This document shows, piece after piece, positions 1-8,719 of a DNA stretch of 64,000 nucleotides. Numbering within the stretch: position 1 is the stretch's first letter; each line of letters begins with the position of its first letter. Under the pieces are notes generated by a model, which saw nothing but the letters and a program-made list of their open reading frames with translations, searched no databases and was not told the origin of the DNA. This DNA is from Helicobacter valdiviensis (lineage in GTDB: Bacteria > Campylobacterota > Campylobacteria > Campylobacterales > Helicobacteraceae): assembly GCF_003245365.1 (NCBI RefSeq), contig NZ_NBIU01000003.1, forward strand, positions 56,428 to 120,427, given 5' to 3'. The position numbers and the translations under genes are program-made.

Positions 1-1938
1 TTTAAAGTCCAACCATATTTTAGAAGAGAAGAATTTGCCATTAATGCGTCTATTGTTTAGAGCTTCTATCATGGTTTCTAGCCTTAAACCTATACTTTCT
101 TCCAAGCCATTGTGTCCAACATCAAAATAACCACCATCTTGATTAATAAAATGAACATCAATTTCAAAGTTTTGATAAGTGGTTTGAAAGTCTTCAAGTT
201 TTTTGAGTTCATCTGTTCTGTGTAACCAAGTTTTAGAAGGAGCTAAAAAAGGATAAGAGGATTTTAATTCAATATCATAATCCCTGCCAGAATAGATGCG
301 TGCTCTATTGGAGATATATTCGGTATTGAAAATGCTGCGGGTATTTTTTGTATCTTTTGTTGCAATTTCTAAAAGATCAAAAAAAGAATGGATGAAATCA
401 TCTGTCATTTGTGGTAAATTCTTAGCATTTTCAAGTTTTTGGGCTATGGAGGGATATTTTTCTTTAAGACTATCACTTATATAAACCATAAAAGGTATTT
501 CAACCATAAAAGAAGAAGCGAGATTATCAGCATGTCCCACAAAATCTCTAAAATCATAAACTTCATCTGCATGATCGCTTAGATAAATTACAAGAGATTC
601 TTTATCTTTGAAAAGTTTGATAATTTCATCAATTACATAATCATTATAGATAATTGTGTTGGCGTATTCCGTTTTTGTTTGTAACGCCTTCTTATTGAGC
701 GTAGCTGCCCCCCCCCATGACGCTTTGTTAAGTCCCTTGTTTATTAAATCTTGGGGTTTTAAGTAGGCTAAAATATCTTTATTATATCTATCTTTGTAGG
801 TAAAGTGAGAACCCATCAAGTGGAAAATGTATAGATTTTTATCTTTACTTTTATGATTTTTCTTAAAAAGTTCTATTAAGACTTCATCTTTAAAGATACC
901 TGCATTTTCATCGCCTCCAAGACTTGCAAAAAATACATCATTAGCTCTAGTGGATAGAACTTCAGGAGCATTTCCTAAAATAGACATAGCACTTTGATTG
1001 CTAAACCATTGGGTATAATATCCTGCAAGCTTTGCGATATCAATTAAATTCATTGTTTCATACCAATTAATATAAGTATTTTCATAGTTGCTAAAAGTAA
1101 GAAGCTTTGCTATGCTGGTGTTTGTATGGGCTGTAGGTGAGATAATATTTGAAAACACAAATAAATTGCCTTTATCTACAAGTTCTTGCATTTTTGGTGT
1201 TGTATTGAGAGGGAAACCATAAATCCCCATATAATTTCTTTGTGTAGATTCTCCAATAATTAAAACAACATTTGGAATCTTGCTTTCATTTTTGATGAGA
1301 GTTTGATTTTTTGATTGTGCATCTACTTGATTTTTTAATGTGTTAAAATGAGCAATATAATCTTTTTGTTTATATAAAGAGTGGGTCGCTAAATTAATCC
1401 ATCTTGTTAGCATTAATTTATCTTCGCTTAGGTATTTTGTCGCTTTTGGTAAAATCATTGCACCACATATAATAAATAATATAAAAAGAATTTTATTTTT
1501 TTGTAAAAAAATGGGCGTCTTTATTGCTTTAGGTATATAAAAATACATTATGCTAATTATTGTAAAGCCTAAAGTAACAATAATGGTTTTTTGGTTTAAA
1601 TAAAGTGATAAAAATTCTTTTGCTTCTAGGGCTTGTGTGCTTAAGAAAGTATCAAAAAATACAGGGTTAAGTAGTGTGGAGAAATTAGCAAATAAGAATA
1701 ATTCAACTAAACCAATAATGAAAAAGATTAATGCAAATATTCTTTGAATGGATTGAGAGATAAGATTGGGTAAAAAATTCAAAATATAAAAGAAGCAATA
1801 AAAAAGAGCAAAAGTGGATAAAAATATTTTAAAGCCACTATGAAGTGCTGATAAAGTAAAGCCATCTCCTGCATTTCTTAATATTGAAAATAAAATGGCG
1901 TTAATCAATGCAATGTAGAATATTTTTCTATTAATCAT
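1..1938 (-). CDS. Phosphoethanolamine transferase (EptA/EptC family), partial at window edge
   Basis: Inner-membrane enzyme expected to transfer phosphoethanolamine to lipid A or other surface acceptors. Reading the minus strand from the ATG at 1938 gives 646 open codons running off the window. The N-terminal ~170 residues hold several hydrophobic segments; the catalytic sulfatase-fold domain follows with NVVLIIGES (E229, metal ligand), SPTAHTNTS (T272, likely phosphoenzyme nucleophile), HLMGSH, and YLSDHADEVYD, then HNGLEESIGLR near the edge. All expected motifs are present, so the gene looks functional as read. It carries a run of nine G (coding strand) at codons 408-411 and is in frame with nine. 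AAGGA precedes the start. The neighbouring glycosyltransferases support a surface-modification role. The exact acceptor (lipid A, core, or flagellar rod) cannot be told from sequence. Confidence 0.85.
   Translation of the reverse strand, partial: MINRKIFYIALINAILFSILRNAGDGFTLSALHSGFKIFLSTFALFYCFFYILNFLPNLISQSIQRIFALIFFIIGLVELFLFANFSTLLNPVFFDTFLSTQALEAKEFLSLYLNQKTIIVTLGFTIISIMYFYIPKAIKTPIFLQKNKILFILFIICGAMILPKATKYLSEDKLMLTRWINLATHSLYKQKDYIAHFNTLKNQVDAQSKNQTLIKNESKIPNVVLIIGESTQRNYMGIYGFPLNTTPKMQELVDKGNLFVFSNIISPTAHTNTSIAKLLTFSNYENTYINWYETMNLIDIAKLAGYYTQWFSNQSAMSILGNAPEVLSTRANDVFFASLGGDENAGIFKDEVLIELFKKNHKSKDKNLYIFHLMGSHFTYKDRYNKDILAYLKPQDLINKGLNKASWGGAATLNKKALQTKTEYANTIIYNDYVIDEIIKLFKDKESLVIYLSDHADEVYDFRDFVGHADNLASSFMVEIPFMVYISDSLKEKYPSIAQKLENAKNLPQMTDDFIHSFFDLLEIATKDTKNTRSIFNTEYISNRARIYSGRDYDIELKSSYPFLAPSKTWLHRTDELKKLEDFQTTYQNFEIDVHFINQDGGYFDVGHNGLEESIGLRLETMIEALNNRRINGKFFSSKIWLDFK
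708..716 (-). repeat. Homopolymeric G9 tract inside the phosphoethanolamine transferase gene
   Basis: Nine consecutive C on the plus strand (G on the coding strand), encoding part of S-W-G-G-A-A. The frame is continuous on both sides at length nine. G/C tracts of this length are the usual site of slipped-strand phase variation in Helicobacter and Campylobacter; a change of one base would truncate the protein after about 410 residues, before the second half of the catalytic domain. Confidence 0.85.
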
Positions 1939-1961
1939 TATGAATATCCTTGAGAAAGTGA

Positions 1962-1967
1962 ATTATA
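1962..1967 (-). promoter_or_regulatory. -10 element of the phosphoethanolamine transferase gene
   Basis: TATAAT on the minus strand, 24 bases before the ATG at 1938, with AAGGA between. It is divergent from the promoter of the following glycosyltransferase. Confidence 0.5.
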
Positions 1968-1992
1968 AAGCGGTATTGTATCAAAAATTCTA

Positions 1993-1998
1993 TATAAT
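1993..1998 (+). promoter_or_regulatory. -10 element of the GT2 gene at 2032
   Basis: TATAAT within TATATAATTATG, 33 bases before the ATG at 2032. The ribosome binding site is weak (GGTAGAG). Confidence 0.5.
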
Positions 1999-2031
1999 TA
2001 TGAAAAAAATATAATTCATGGTAGAGTTAAA

Positions 2032-2985
2032 ATGAATAAACCCAAGATATCAGTTATTATTCCTGTGTATAATGTAGAAAAGTTTGTAAGTCAAGCATTG
2101 GAGAGTTGCATTAATCAAACTTTGAGAGATATTGAGATTATTGTGGTGGATGATTGTGGAAATGATAGGAGTATGGAAATTGTTAGGGGGTATGCTAAAC
2201 AGGATGAGCGCATAAGAATTATTCGCAATAGCAAGAATTTAAAACCTTTATTATCAAGAAATATAGGGGCAATTACAAGCCAGGCGGATTATATATTGTT
2301 TTTAGATGCTGATGATTTTCTGGATATAGGAACTTGTGAGAAAATGTATGAAATTATCCAAAATGGACAAAATGATAATTGTGAAAATCTTGATATAGTT
2401 GTATTTGGTATGTATAGGTTTTTTACGCACAGTCAAGAAGTTATAAAGTATCAAGTTTATGAAGAAAATAAATTTCAAAGCTTAAAAGATTATGCAGAAT
2501 GGTTTTATGGAGTTAAATATCCATGGTGGAATTTAGCTGGCAGATTAATAAAGAAGGAAAGATATTTTGAGACTTTAGAAATAATACAAAAAGATATTCA
2601 AGTAGCTATGGCAGAAGATGGGCTTGTTAGCTATGTGTTGTGGAATTGTAGCGAGACATTTTATCATACCGAAGAAATTTTATATTATTATAGATATAAT
2701 GAAGAATCTTCGGGGCAAACCAAGGAGATAAATAGACTTAGAAGTTATTTAAAAGATTATCAAATTGTACTGGAGGAAATTAAAAGAATTTATATAGAAT
2801 TTAATTTTAACAAGAAAATTACAAAAGTATTTTTACAGCAATTAATGCATGAATATGCTAAGATGTGTCATGAAGTTAAAATGCTTAGTGGAAGGCTAAG
2901 TATTATGGATAAATTTAAAGAGTATTTTAGAAAAAAGAAATTTATTTTGCAAAGGAAAATGAGAATATTTTTGAGTGGAATTTGA
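2032..2985 (+). CDS. Family 2 glycosyltransferase
   Basis: GT-A fold sugar transferase of 317 residues, expected to add a sugar to a surface glycan (LOS, O-chain or capsule) on the cytoplasmic face. ISVIIPVYNVEKFVSQALES at residues 6-25 and IIVVDDCGND (around 37-46) form the nucleotide-binding half; SRNIGA and FLDADD supply the DxD metal site. The remaining ~200 residues are a variable acceptor domain without membrane segments. It is transcribed divergently from the phosphoethanolamine transferase and convergently with the next glycosyltransferase. The donor and acceptor sugars cannot be predicted. Confidence 0.85.
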   Translation: MNKPKISVIIPVYNVEKFVSQALESCINQTLRDIEIIVVDDCGNDRSMEIVRGYAKQDERIRIIRNSKNLKPLLSRNIGAITSQADYILFLDADDFLDIGTCEKMYEIIQNGQNDNCENLDIVVFGMYRFFTHSQEVIKYQVYEENKFQSLKDYAEWFYGVKYPWWNLAGRLIKKERYFETLEIIQKDIQVAMAEDGLVSYVLWNCSETFYHTEEILYYYRYNEESSGQTKEINRLRSYLKDYQIVLEEIKRIYIEFNFNKKITKVFLQQLMHEYAKMCHEVKMLSGRLSIMDKFKEYFRKKKFILQRKMRIFLSGI

Positions 2986-3042
2986 ATTAAATTTTTTCAA
3001 TAAAGATGAGTGTTCTTAGTGATAAATATTGAAATTTAATTC
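2984..3042. terminator. Inverted repeat between convergent glycosyltransferase genes
   Basis: GAATTAAATTT(TTT)CAATA at 2984-3002 pairs with TATTGAAATTTAATTC at 3027-3042 across a 24-base loop. It overlaps the stop codon of the plus gene. It lies between two convergent genes and may act as a weak bidirectional terminator; there is no clear GC core. Confidence 0.35.
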
Positions 3043-3064
3043 GAAAGTTATAATGAACATTATG

Positions 3065-4297
3065 TTAAGGGAAATTTTTTTGTTGTTTCAAGAAAATATG
3101 TTTAGGATGTCTTAGGTAGTGCCTGAATTTCATATAAAGATAAACAAGCTTTGGAAACTTAATGCCAATCTTGTTGTGTATTTCTGGAATTGCTTTATAA
3201 ATATCGTAAGTATAATAATATAATATATAAGAAAGAATATGGTTTTTAATTAGTTTTTTGTAGAGGAAATGTTTTTCTTTGTGAATGCTCTTGTAAAATG
3301 AACATATATTGATTGCTGTTATACACATGGAATAGGCTGTGAAATATCTTCGTAGATTTTTATGAGAGGTAAAATAATTTTTTAAGGGTTTTAGAATAGT
3401 GGGTAAGTTGGAAGGCATTTGAATGTTTTGTGCGCTTGTTTGGCTAGAGTTATCCCTGATACGATAAACATATCCTTGGAAGTCTGCATAAAAAACTCCA
3501 TTTGCTAATGCAAATAGCAAAGTACCAAATTCTTCATCTTCATGGAAGATATTAAGAGTGTGTCTTAAATTGTAGCGGTTAAGTATCTTGGCGTTAAATA
3601 ATCCTTGCCATGAAAAATAAAAAATATCCCTTTTATTTTCTTGCAACATATTAAAACCGCTATCATAATAGTTGTTTTTGTTTTTTGCAAAAAGATTAAA
3701 AACGGATTCGCTTTTAAAGATTTTTGAATTGTGAATATATTCTCTAAAATTATGAGCAAGAATTTCAATATTGGACTTTGATTTAATAAAATAAATACAT
3801 TTTTCAATGCAATCAAATTCTAAATAATCATCAGAATCTACAAAATGAATATAGGTTTCTGGTAATTCTTGTGTGATAATGGAGTTGATATCTGCAAGAT
3901 TTGTTTTAATATGATTTTTGGAGATTACTTGAAAATATTTTGATAAGTCTTGTTTGGTATAGGTTTTGGTCTCTTTTGAAAGAGTATTGGGTATAATATA
4001 AGAAATTATTGTTGATTTATTGCCTAAAATACATTCTCTTAGTGAAGTGCCATTGATAAATTCAAGCCCCAAATTTCTTGCAGAGCCTTGCATACCATTT
4101 GCTTTTTCAATGACAAGTATCCTTTTATCTTTGTTGGCATATTCTAATGCAATTTGTAGGCTATTATCAGTGCTTGCATCATCAACTAGAATAATATCTA
4201 AATTTTTATAAGTTTGTTGAGTGATACTTTCTAGACATTGTGGTAGATATTCTTCAACATTGTAAATGGGAACTATAATAGAAACTTTATCTTTCAT
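3065..4297 (-). CDS. Family 2 glycosyltransferase with an internal insertion
   Basis: GT-A glycosyltransferase of 410 residues. VSIIVPIYNVEEYLPQCLES opens the domain at residue 5, followed by IILVDDASTDNS (35-46) and GMQGSARNLG (68-77). The metal-binding HFVDSDDYLE comes only at 151-160: about 78 residues separate the ARN and DSDD motifs, whereas the plus-strand paralogue next door has fewer than 25. The C-terminal part is basic and hydrophobic-patchy, with YTYDIYKAIPEIH and a KFRHYLRHPKHIF tail that may touch the membrane. It probably shares a transcript with the upstream gene at 4312-5958 (14-base gap). Expected role is surface glycan assembly; substrates are unknown. Confidence 0.85.
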   Translation of the reverse strand: MKDKVSIIVPIYNVEEYLPQCLESITQQTYKNLDIILVDDASTDNSLQIALEYANKDKRILVIEKANGMQGSARNLGLEFINGTSLRECILGNKSTIISYIIPNTLSKETKTYTKQDLSKYFQVISKNHIKTNLADINSIITQELPETYIHFVDSDDYLEFDCIEKCIYFIKSKSNIEILAHNFREYIHNSKIFKSESVFNLFAKNKNNYYDSGFNMLQENKRDIFYFSWQGLFNAKILNRYNLRHTLNIFHEDEEFGTLLFALANGVFYADFQGYVYRIRDNSSQTSAQNIQMPSNLPTILKPLKNYFTSHKNLRRYFTAYSMCITAINICSFYKSIHKEKHFLYKKLIKNHILSYILYYYTYDIYKAIPEIHNKIGIKFPKLVYLYMKFRHYLRHPKHIFLKQQKNFP

Positions 4298-4311
4298 TGT
4301 GTTGCCTTAAT

Positions 4312-5958
4312 TTATTGAACTATTTTAAAGATATTGTGTATCAATTTTGTTTTTAAGTGAATTATTTTATGAATTTTTCTGTAGATAAATTTTTTAATTT
4401 TTATAAAGCGGTATTTTTTTGTGATGAAGTTGATTTCATCTTTTAAATATGAGAAGCTAGAAATATTGATTGTGTTTTTAAGATTATTATTTGAATTTTT
4501 GAGTAATTTTTTAGAGCTTTTGATTATATTAAGATAAGTTAAAACAGAATGAAGTAATGAATTATCAGTGTAATCAATGGAAGTTAAAGTTTTTAGATAA
4601 TCTATAGCCCCTAAGGTTATTAAATTGCTAAATATCATTAAATTTGGATATAGCAATCCAATATTAGAATAGGGTGTTATGAAATAACTAAAGATAAAAA
4701 GATAAGTATGTGGATATTTATTGACGGTTCTATTCCACTCATAAGACAAAAATTCTTTTTGGAAATTAATGGAATATGTAGAATCCAAAATCCAACCTAA
4801 AAAATCATTAGCTTTATTATACTCTTTGTTTAATAGTAAGGCATGCAAGAAAAGAATTTTGTAAATAACATTATCAGGTGCGAGTAGGACTGCATTGTGA
4901 ATATAATCTTTAGTTATTTTTGGAGATTTATTAAGAATTATAGATAAATCATATAAATGCATATAACCAAATGCTTTTACTTTTGGATTAAATTCATATT
5001 TTTTAATATATTTATCGAAGATTTCATATTGTTGTTGTTTGCTAAAATAATTATATATGGAAATATCTTGAATGTTGCCTATCATAGAGGATAGTCTGGC
5101 AAAACCAGAATTACCAGATGAATAAATGCAGACGGCTTTAGACATTAGATTAATCTCAAAAAAAGTTCTTTCTAGAGCCGAAAGCTTTTTGTCTGCTATA
5201 TCATCAACAATTACTATATTTTTGCAGTATTGCTTTAGCTTATAAAGACTTTGGTTGTCGTCACTAAAACAAACAATGTTTTTTGTGCTATTATTTTGAA
5301 TAATTTCAATAGCTAAATATATAGATAAGCCTTTATATTTTGCAATATATGTATCTATTTCTTTATAGATTAAATCACCGCCTCGTATATGGATAGCTAT
5401 AAATTCCTCCAAATTATTTGCTATTGTATGGGCTTTTTCTTTTGTAAATGTAAGGTTAGATGAAAATTCTATGGAATTCCAGATATTGCTTAGGGAACTT
5501 CTGTATTCTTTTTGGTTGATATCTGTAAGATGTGAGAGATAAAATTGCCCAGTCTGTAAAATACCATTTTGGGTTGGAGTATCAAGAAAGAAGTTTAACG
5601 AGCTATAGTGCGAGTAGAAACTTGTAAGATTATTGCTGGGAAGATTATTGTCAAAATATTTTTTAATAAATTGTGTAGAAAAAACTTCTCTTACATCTTG
5701 AATGCCAGCAGTTGGAAGAAAAACATTGCTTTCATGTGTCATTTTTTTTGTCAAAGGACCAATATCGTTGTCCCAGTTAAACTTAAAAATCAAGCCAGTT
5801 TTTTGTGCGATATACATAGCATTGAGCAAAGCACACATACGCTCCCCAAATCCATCGTTTCTTGTAGCGACAATATACTTTGGAAGCTCTAAATTTTCAG
5901 ATTTAGAGGATGCAATAGAAGTGTTGGAAGCATTGAATATTTTTTTGTGTTTTTGCAA
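4312..5958 (-). CDS. Probable fucosyltransferase-like glycosyltransferase
   Basis: 548 residues. The first ~310 residues look like a GT-B enzyme of the alpha-1,2/1,6-fucosyltransferase group: an N-terminal VATRNDGFGERMCALLNAMY (GDP-sugar binding loop at ~30), IAIHIRGGDL near residue 190 (the HxRxGD type motif that binds the donor), and SSGNSGFARLSSMIG near 285. The last ~230 residues are a helical, leucine-rich extension without a recognised domain, with a strongly basic tail. It is the first gene of a minus-strand pair with the GT2 gene at 3065. GDP-fucose as donor is an inference from the motif; another GDP-sugar is possible. The start is the first ATG in a long open frame; the ribosome site is not strong. 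Confidence 0.6.
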   Translation of the reverse strand: MQKHKKIFNASNTSIASSKSENLELPKYIVATRNDGFGERMCALLNAMYIAQKTGLIFKFNWDNDIGPLTKKMTHESNVFLPTAGIQDVREVFSTQFIKKYFDNNLPSNNLTSFYSHYSSLNFFLDTPTQNGILQTGQFYLSHLTDINQKEYRSSLSNIWNSIEFSSNLTFTKEKAHTIANNLEEFIAIHIRGGDLIYKEIDTYIAKYKGLSIYLAIEIIQNNSTKNIVCFSDDNQSLYKLKQYCKNIVIVDDIADKKLSALERTFFEINLMSKAVCIYSSGNSGFARLSSMIGNIQDISIYNYFSKQQQYEIFDKYIKKYEFNPKVKAFGYMHLYDLSIILNKSPKITKDYIHNAVLLAPDNVIYKILFLHALLLNKEYNKANDFLGWILDSTYSINFQKEFLSYEWNRTVNKYPHTYLFIFSYFITPYSNIGLLYPNLMIFSNLITLGAIDYLKTLTSIDYTDNSLLHSVLTYLNIIKSSKKLLKNSNNNLKNTINISSFSYLKDEINFITKKYRFIKIKKFIYRKIHKIIHLKTKLIHNIFKIVQ

Positions 5959-6038
5959 AAGATGAACTCCAATCTAAATTAAGCTAAGATTATAAACAAT
6001 AATAACTTTAATTTAAATAAGTTTTAGGTGTGCTATTT

Positions 6039-7556
6039 TCACTCCGCTATCGCATAAGCACGCATTTCGCGAATTACACTTACTTTGATTTCTCCTGGGT
6101 ATTGCACTTTGCTTTCAATCTCTTTTGCGATTTCTCTAGCAAGTAGATAGGATTCATCATCACTAATCTCATCTGCTTTGACAATCACGCGTATTTCGCG
6201 TCCTGCATTAATTGCATAGGCATGAAGCACGCCAAGCTTAGAAGTGGCGATACTTTCTATCTCGCTAACGCGTTTTAGGTAAGTTTCTAGCACTTCACGC
6301 CTTGCACCTGGGCGTGCAGCAGAGAGTGCATCAGCAGCACATACTGCTGCTGCTTCTATGCTTTTTATCTCCTCATCTCCATGGTGAGAGAGAATCGCAT
6401 TTAAAACGGTGGGATGTTCGTTATAGCGTCTGCAAATCTCAGCACCAAGTTCTACATGAGTGCCTTTAAATTCATGGGTGCGTGCTTTGCCTATATCGTG
6501 CAGTAATCCCGCACGAGTTGCAAGCAAACAATCTCCCCCAAGCTCTGCTGCAATGATACCTGCTAGATTTGCTACTTCTAGTGAGTGTGCAAGTGTATTT
6601 TGTCCATAGCTTGCACGGTAGCGGAGCTTTCCGATAAGCTTTTTGATTTCAGGGTGGATGTTGTTTAATCCCAAATCAAAAGTGATTCTATCTCCCTCAT
6701 TGTAAATTTCTTCCTCAAATTCATCATAGCATTTTTGATAGGTTTCTTCTATTTTAGAGGGTTGTATTCTTCCATCTTCTACTAATTTTTCTATGGTTTT
6801 TACAGCGATAGCTCTGCGATAGAGGTTATGCGAACTTACAACAATAACACCCGGAGTATCATCAATGATAATATCCACACCACAAATCATTTCTAAAGAT
6901 TTAATATTTCTTCCCTCTTTGCCTATAATTCTGGCCTTTAAATCATCGCTTGGAAGCACGATTGTGTGGATGAGGCGTTCTGCTGCAAATTCTCCTGCAA
7001 AGCGTGTTGTAGCTTGTGCTAGGATAAAGTTGGCTTTTTGTTTTGCCTCTTTTTTGGCTTCTTCTTCATAAGCTCTTGCAAGTTTTGCAAATTCATGTTT
7101 GTATTCTTCTTTTAAATGTTCTAATAAAATTTCTTTTGCTTCATTTTTAGAGAGGTAGCAAATATCTTGTGTTTTATGGATAAGTTCTTGTAAGGTTTGC
7201 TTGTATTGATTTTTTAGGTGTTTGATGGACTTTTTTTCATCTTGAAGGAGGCGTTTTTCTTTTTCTAGCTCTAGTTTTTCTAGCTCTAGTTTTTGTGTGG
7301 CTTTTAATTTCTCTTTTTCAAGTTGTAAATTTGCATTTTTGTGTTTTTCTTGTTCTGCTAACTCTAACTCTTTTGCCTTGATTGTTGCTTCTTGCAATTT
7401 TCTTTCTGCTTCATGCTCAATAGCTTTTGCTTTTGCTTTTGAGTTGGCTAAAAGAACTTCAGAGCTACTGCGTGAGAGCTTTCGCGAGATGAGGTAGCTT
7501 CCTCCTCCCGCGATGCAAGCAGAAAGAATGGAGCTTGTTATAACCCAAGTTACCAT
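6039..7556 (-). CDS. rny: Ribonuclease Y
   Basis: Membrane-anchored endoribonuclease that starts mRNA decay; 505 residues, a full-length family member. Order: N-terminal transmembrane anchor (residues 3-24), a long charged coiled coil (about 30-185, rich in K, E, L, A), a KH RNA-binding domain with ARIIGKEGRNIKSLE (about 210), and an HD phosphohydrolase domain with HSLEVANLAG and LLHDIGKARTHE (about 335-365) carrying the metal-binding His-Asp pair. The ATG at 7556 has AAAAGGA eight bases upstream. Its 5' end overlaps the 3' end of the preceding cyclo-ligase-like gene by 92 bases. Confidence 0.97.
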   Translation of the reverse strand: MVTWVITSSILSACIAGGGSYLISRKLSRSSSEVLLANSKAKAKAIEHEAERKLQEATIKAKELELAEQEKHKNANLQLEKEKLKATQKLELEKLELEKEKRLLQDEKKSIKHLKNQYKQTLQELIHKTQDICYLSKNEAKEILLEHLKEEYKHEFAKLARAYEEEAKKEAKQKANFILAQATTRFAGEFAAERLIHTIVLPSDDLKARIIGKEGRNIKSLEMICGVDIIIDDTPGVIVVSSHNLYRRAIAVKTIEKLVEDGRIQPSKIEETYQKCYDEFEEEIYNEGDRITFDLGLNNIHPEIKKLIGKLRYRASYGQNTLAHSLEVANLAGIIAAELGGDCLLATRAGLLHDIGKARTHEFKGTHVELGAEICRRYNEHPTVLNAILSHHGDEEIKSIEAAAVCAADALSAARPGARREVLETYLKRVSEIESIATSKLGVLHAYAINAGREIRVIVKADEISDDESYLLAREIAKEIESKVQYPGEIKVSVIREMRAYAIAE

Positions 7557-8145
7557 GGTTTTTCCTTTTAGATTTTAAGGATAAAAAAGGTGTGATGAAT
7601 GAAGAAGCTTGTATGTCGTGGGGTTGTGTAATAGAATAGTGGGTATAATTTATGGCACGACAGATAAAAATATTATAAGGTTTTGATTTTAAATGGCTAA
7701 AAGCTCTATCATACATACCTTTACCAAATCCTATGCGTTTAAAATTTTGATCCATTCCAATTACAGGTATAATAGCGATATCTATTTTTGTGTTTTTATA
7801 AGAAGAATTTGAAGGTTCATACACTCCAAATGCTTTTTTCTGTAATGGAAATCTAAATTTTACCATTTTAAAGCCAAAATTGTGCATAAAAGGAAGAAAA
7901 ATTTTAATATTTTGTTGCATTCTGTAGTGAAAAAGTAGTTTTCTGCAATTAAATTCAAGTGCTAAAGGATAATAAAATAGTATATTTACCTTTTTTTTGC
8001 CTTGTTTTTTTAGGGTTCTTAGGACAGTATCTAATTCTTTTTTAAGCTGTGTTTGGATTTTATAATCTAGTTTGAGAGAATTTTTAGAGTTTTTGATTTT
8101 TATTAATTTATCTTTGCAAAGTTGTCTAAAAAGTGTCTTTTGCAC
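7465..8145 (-). CDS. 5-formyltetrahydrofolate cyclo-ligase family protein
   Basis: Expected to convert 5-formyl-THF to 5,10-methenyl-THF with ATP. 226 residues; recognised by the N-terminal basic segment, the central FYYPLALEFNCRKLL and FPFMHNFGFKMVKFR-like strands, DIAIIPVIGMD, and the ATP/phosphate loop RIGFGKGMYDRAF (family G-x-G-x-G-x-YDR). The usual family C-terminus matches PHDIQASSFIT at about 180; some 40 further residues (basic, low similarity) run 92 bases into rny in another frame. The start overlaps the upstream membrane protein gene by 20 bases, suggesting an operon. Family assignment is good; activity is inferred. Confidence 0.75.
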   Translation of the reverse strand: MQKTLFRQLCKDKLIKIKNSKNSLKLDYKIQTQLKKELDTVLRTLKKQGKKKVNILFYYPLALEFNCRKLLFHYRMQQNIKIFLPFMHNFGFKMVKFRFPLQKKAFGVYEPSNSSYKNTKIDIAIIPVIGMDQNFKRIGFGKGMYDRAFSHLKSKPYNIFICRAINYTHYSITQPHDIQASSFITPFLSLKSKRKNHGNLGYNKLHSFCLHRGRRKLPHLAKALTQ

Positions 8146-8719
8146 TATTTTTCCTTTCTTTTGGATTTAGCGAGATGATAAGTGCTGTAAAAACAAAGCA
8201 TTGTATCAAAAGAAGTGCAAAATGCAGGTAATAAACTTGTAAGATTTTATCTTTAATCTCTAAAAATTCTAATATAGAATAAAAGCAAAATGCTAAAAAA
8301 AGCCCCACTAAATAGCCAATTTGTTTAAGTTTGTCAAAATGGGCTAGAATCCTTTTTTGATTAAAAATTAAAGTTTCACTCCGCATAAGATAGTCTCCAA
8401 AAATAAAACTAAACTGGTATAGGGCATAGACTAAAATTGCCCCTTTAAAAGTGTTAGGGAAAAACAAAAAAGCTAAAACATATAAAAAAGGTAGAATTTC
8501 TACAAAAACTAAAATTTTTTTATAGGGTTTTGCTTGGATAAGTTTAGTATAAAAAAGGGTTAAAAGAAAAGCGCCTAGTGTCAGTAAGATTCCTCCTATG
8601 GAGTAAGTTTTTACAGGTAGAGGGGTATAAATTACAAAAATAGTGCCCAAAGCAATCCCACCAAATAGGGAATTGCTAAATTTGTATAAATAATAAAAAA
8701 ATAATGAAAAATTTTGCAT
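8126..8719 (-). CDS. Unknown membrane protein with about six transmembrane helices
   Basis: 197 residues, hydrophobic throughout, with segments near 12-30, 36-58, 66-84, 88-106, 130-150 and 158-180. No catalytic motif or transporter signature is recognised. Its ATG shares one base with the TAA of the TonB-dependent receptor gene (TAATG), and its 3' end overlaps the cyclo-ligase-like gene, so it is probably translated as part of a receptor-membrane protein-folate enzyme-rny operon. A role with the receptor is possible but only inferred from position. Confidence 0.6.
   Translation of the reverse strand: MQNFSLFFYYLYKFSNSLFGGIALGTIFVIYTPLPVKTYSIGGILLTLGAFLLTLFYTKLIQAKPYKKILVFVEILPFLYVLAFLFFPNTFKGAILVYALYQFSFIFGDYLMRSETLIFNQKRILAHFDKLKQIGYLVGLFLAFCFYSILEFLEIKDKILQVYYLHFALLLIQCFVFTALIISLNPKERKNSAKDTF

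Noticed and set aside
1..1938. Suspicion that the first gene was a frameshifted pseudogene at the G9 tract
   Set aside because: Reading the frame from 1938 through the tract to position 1 shows no stop; the gene is intact and only runs off the edge.
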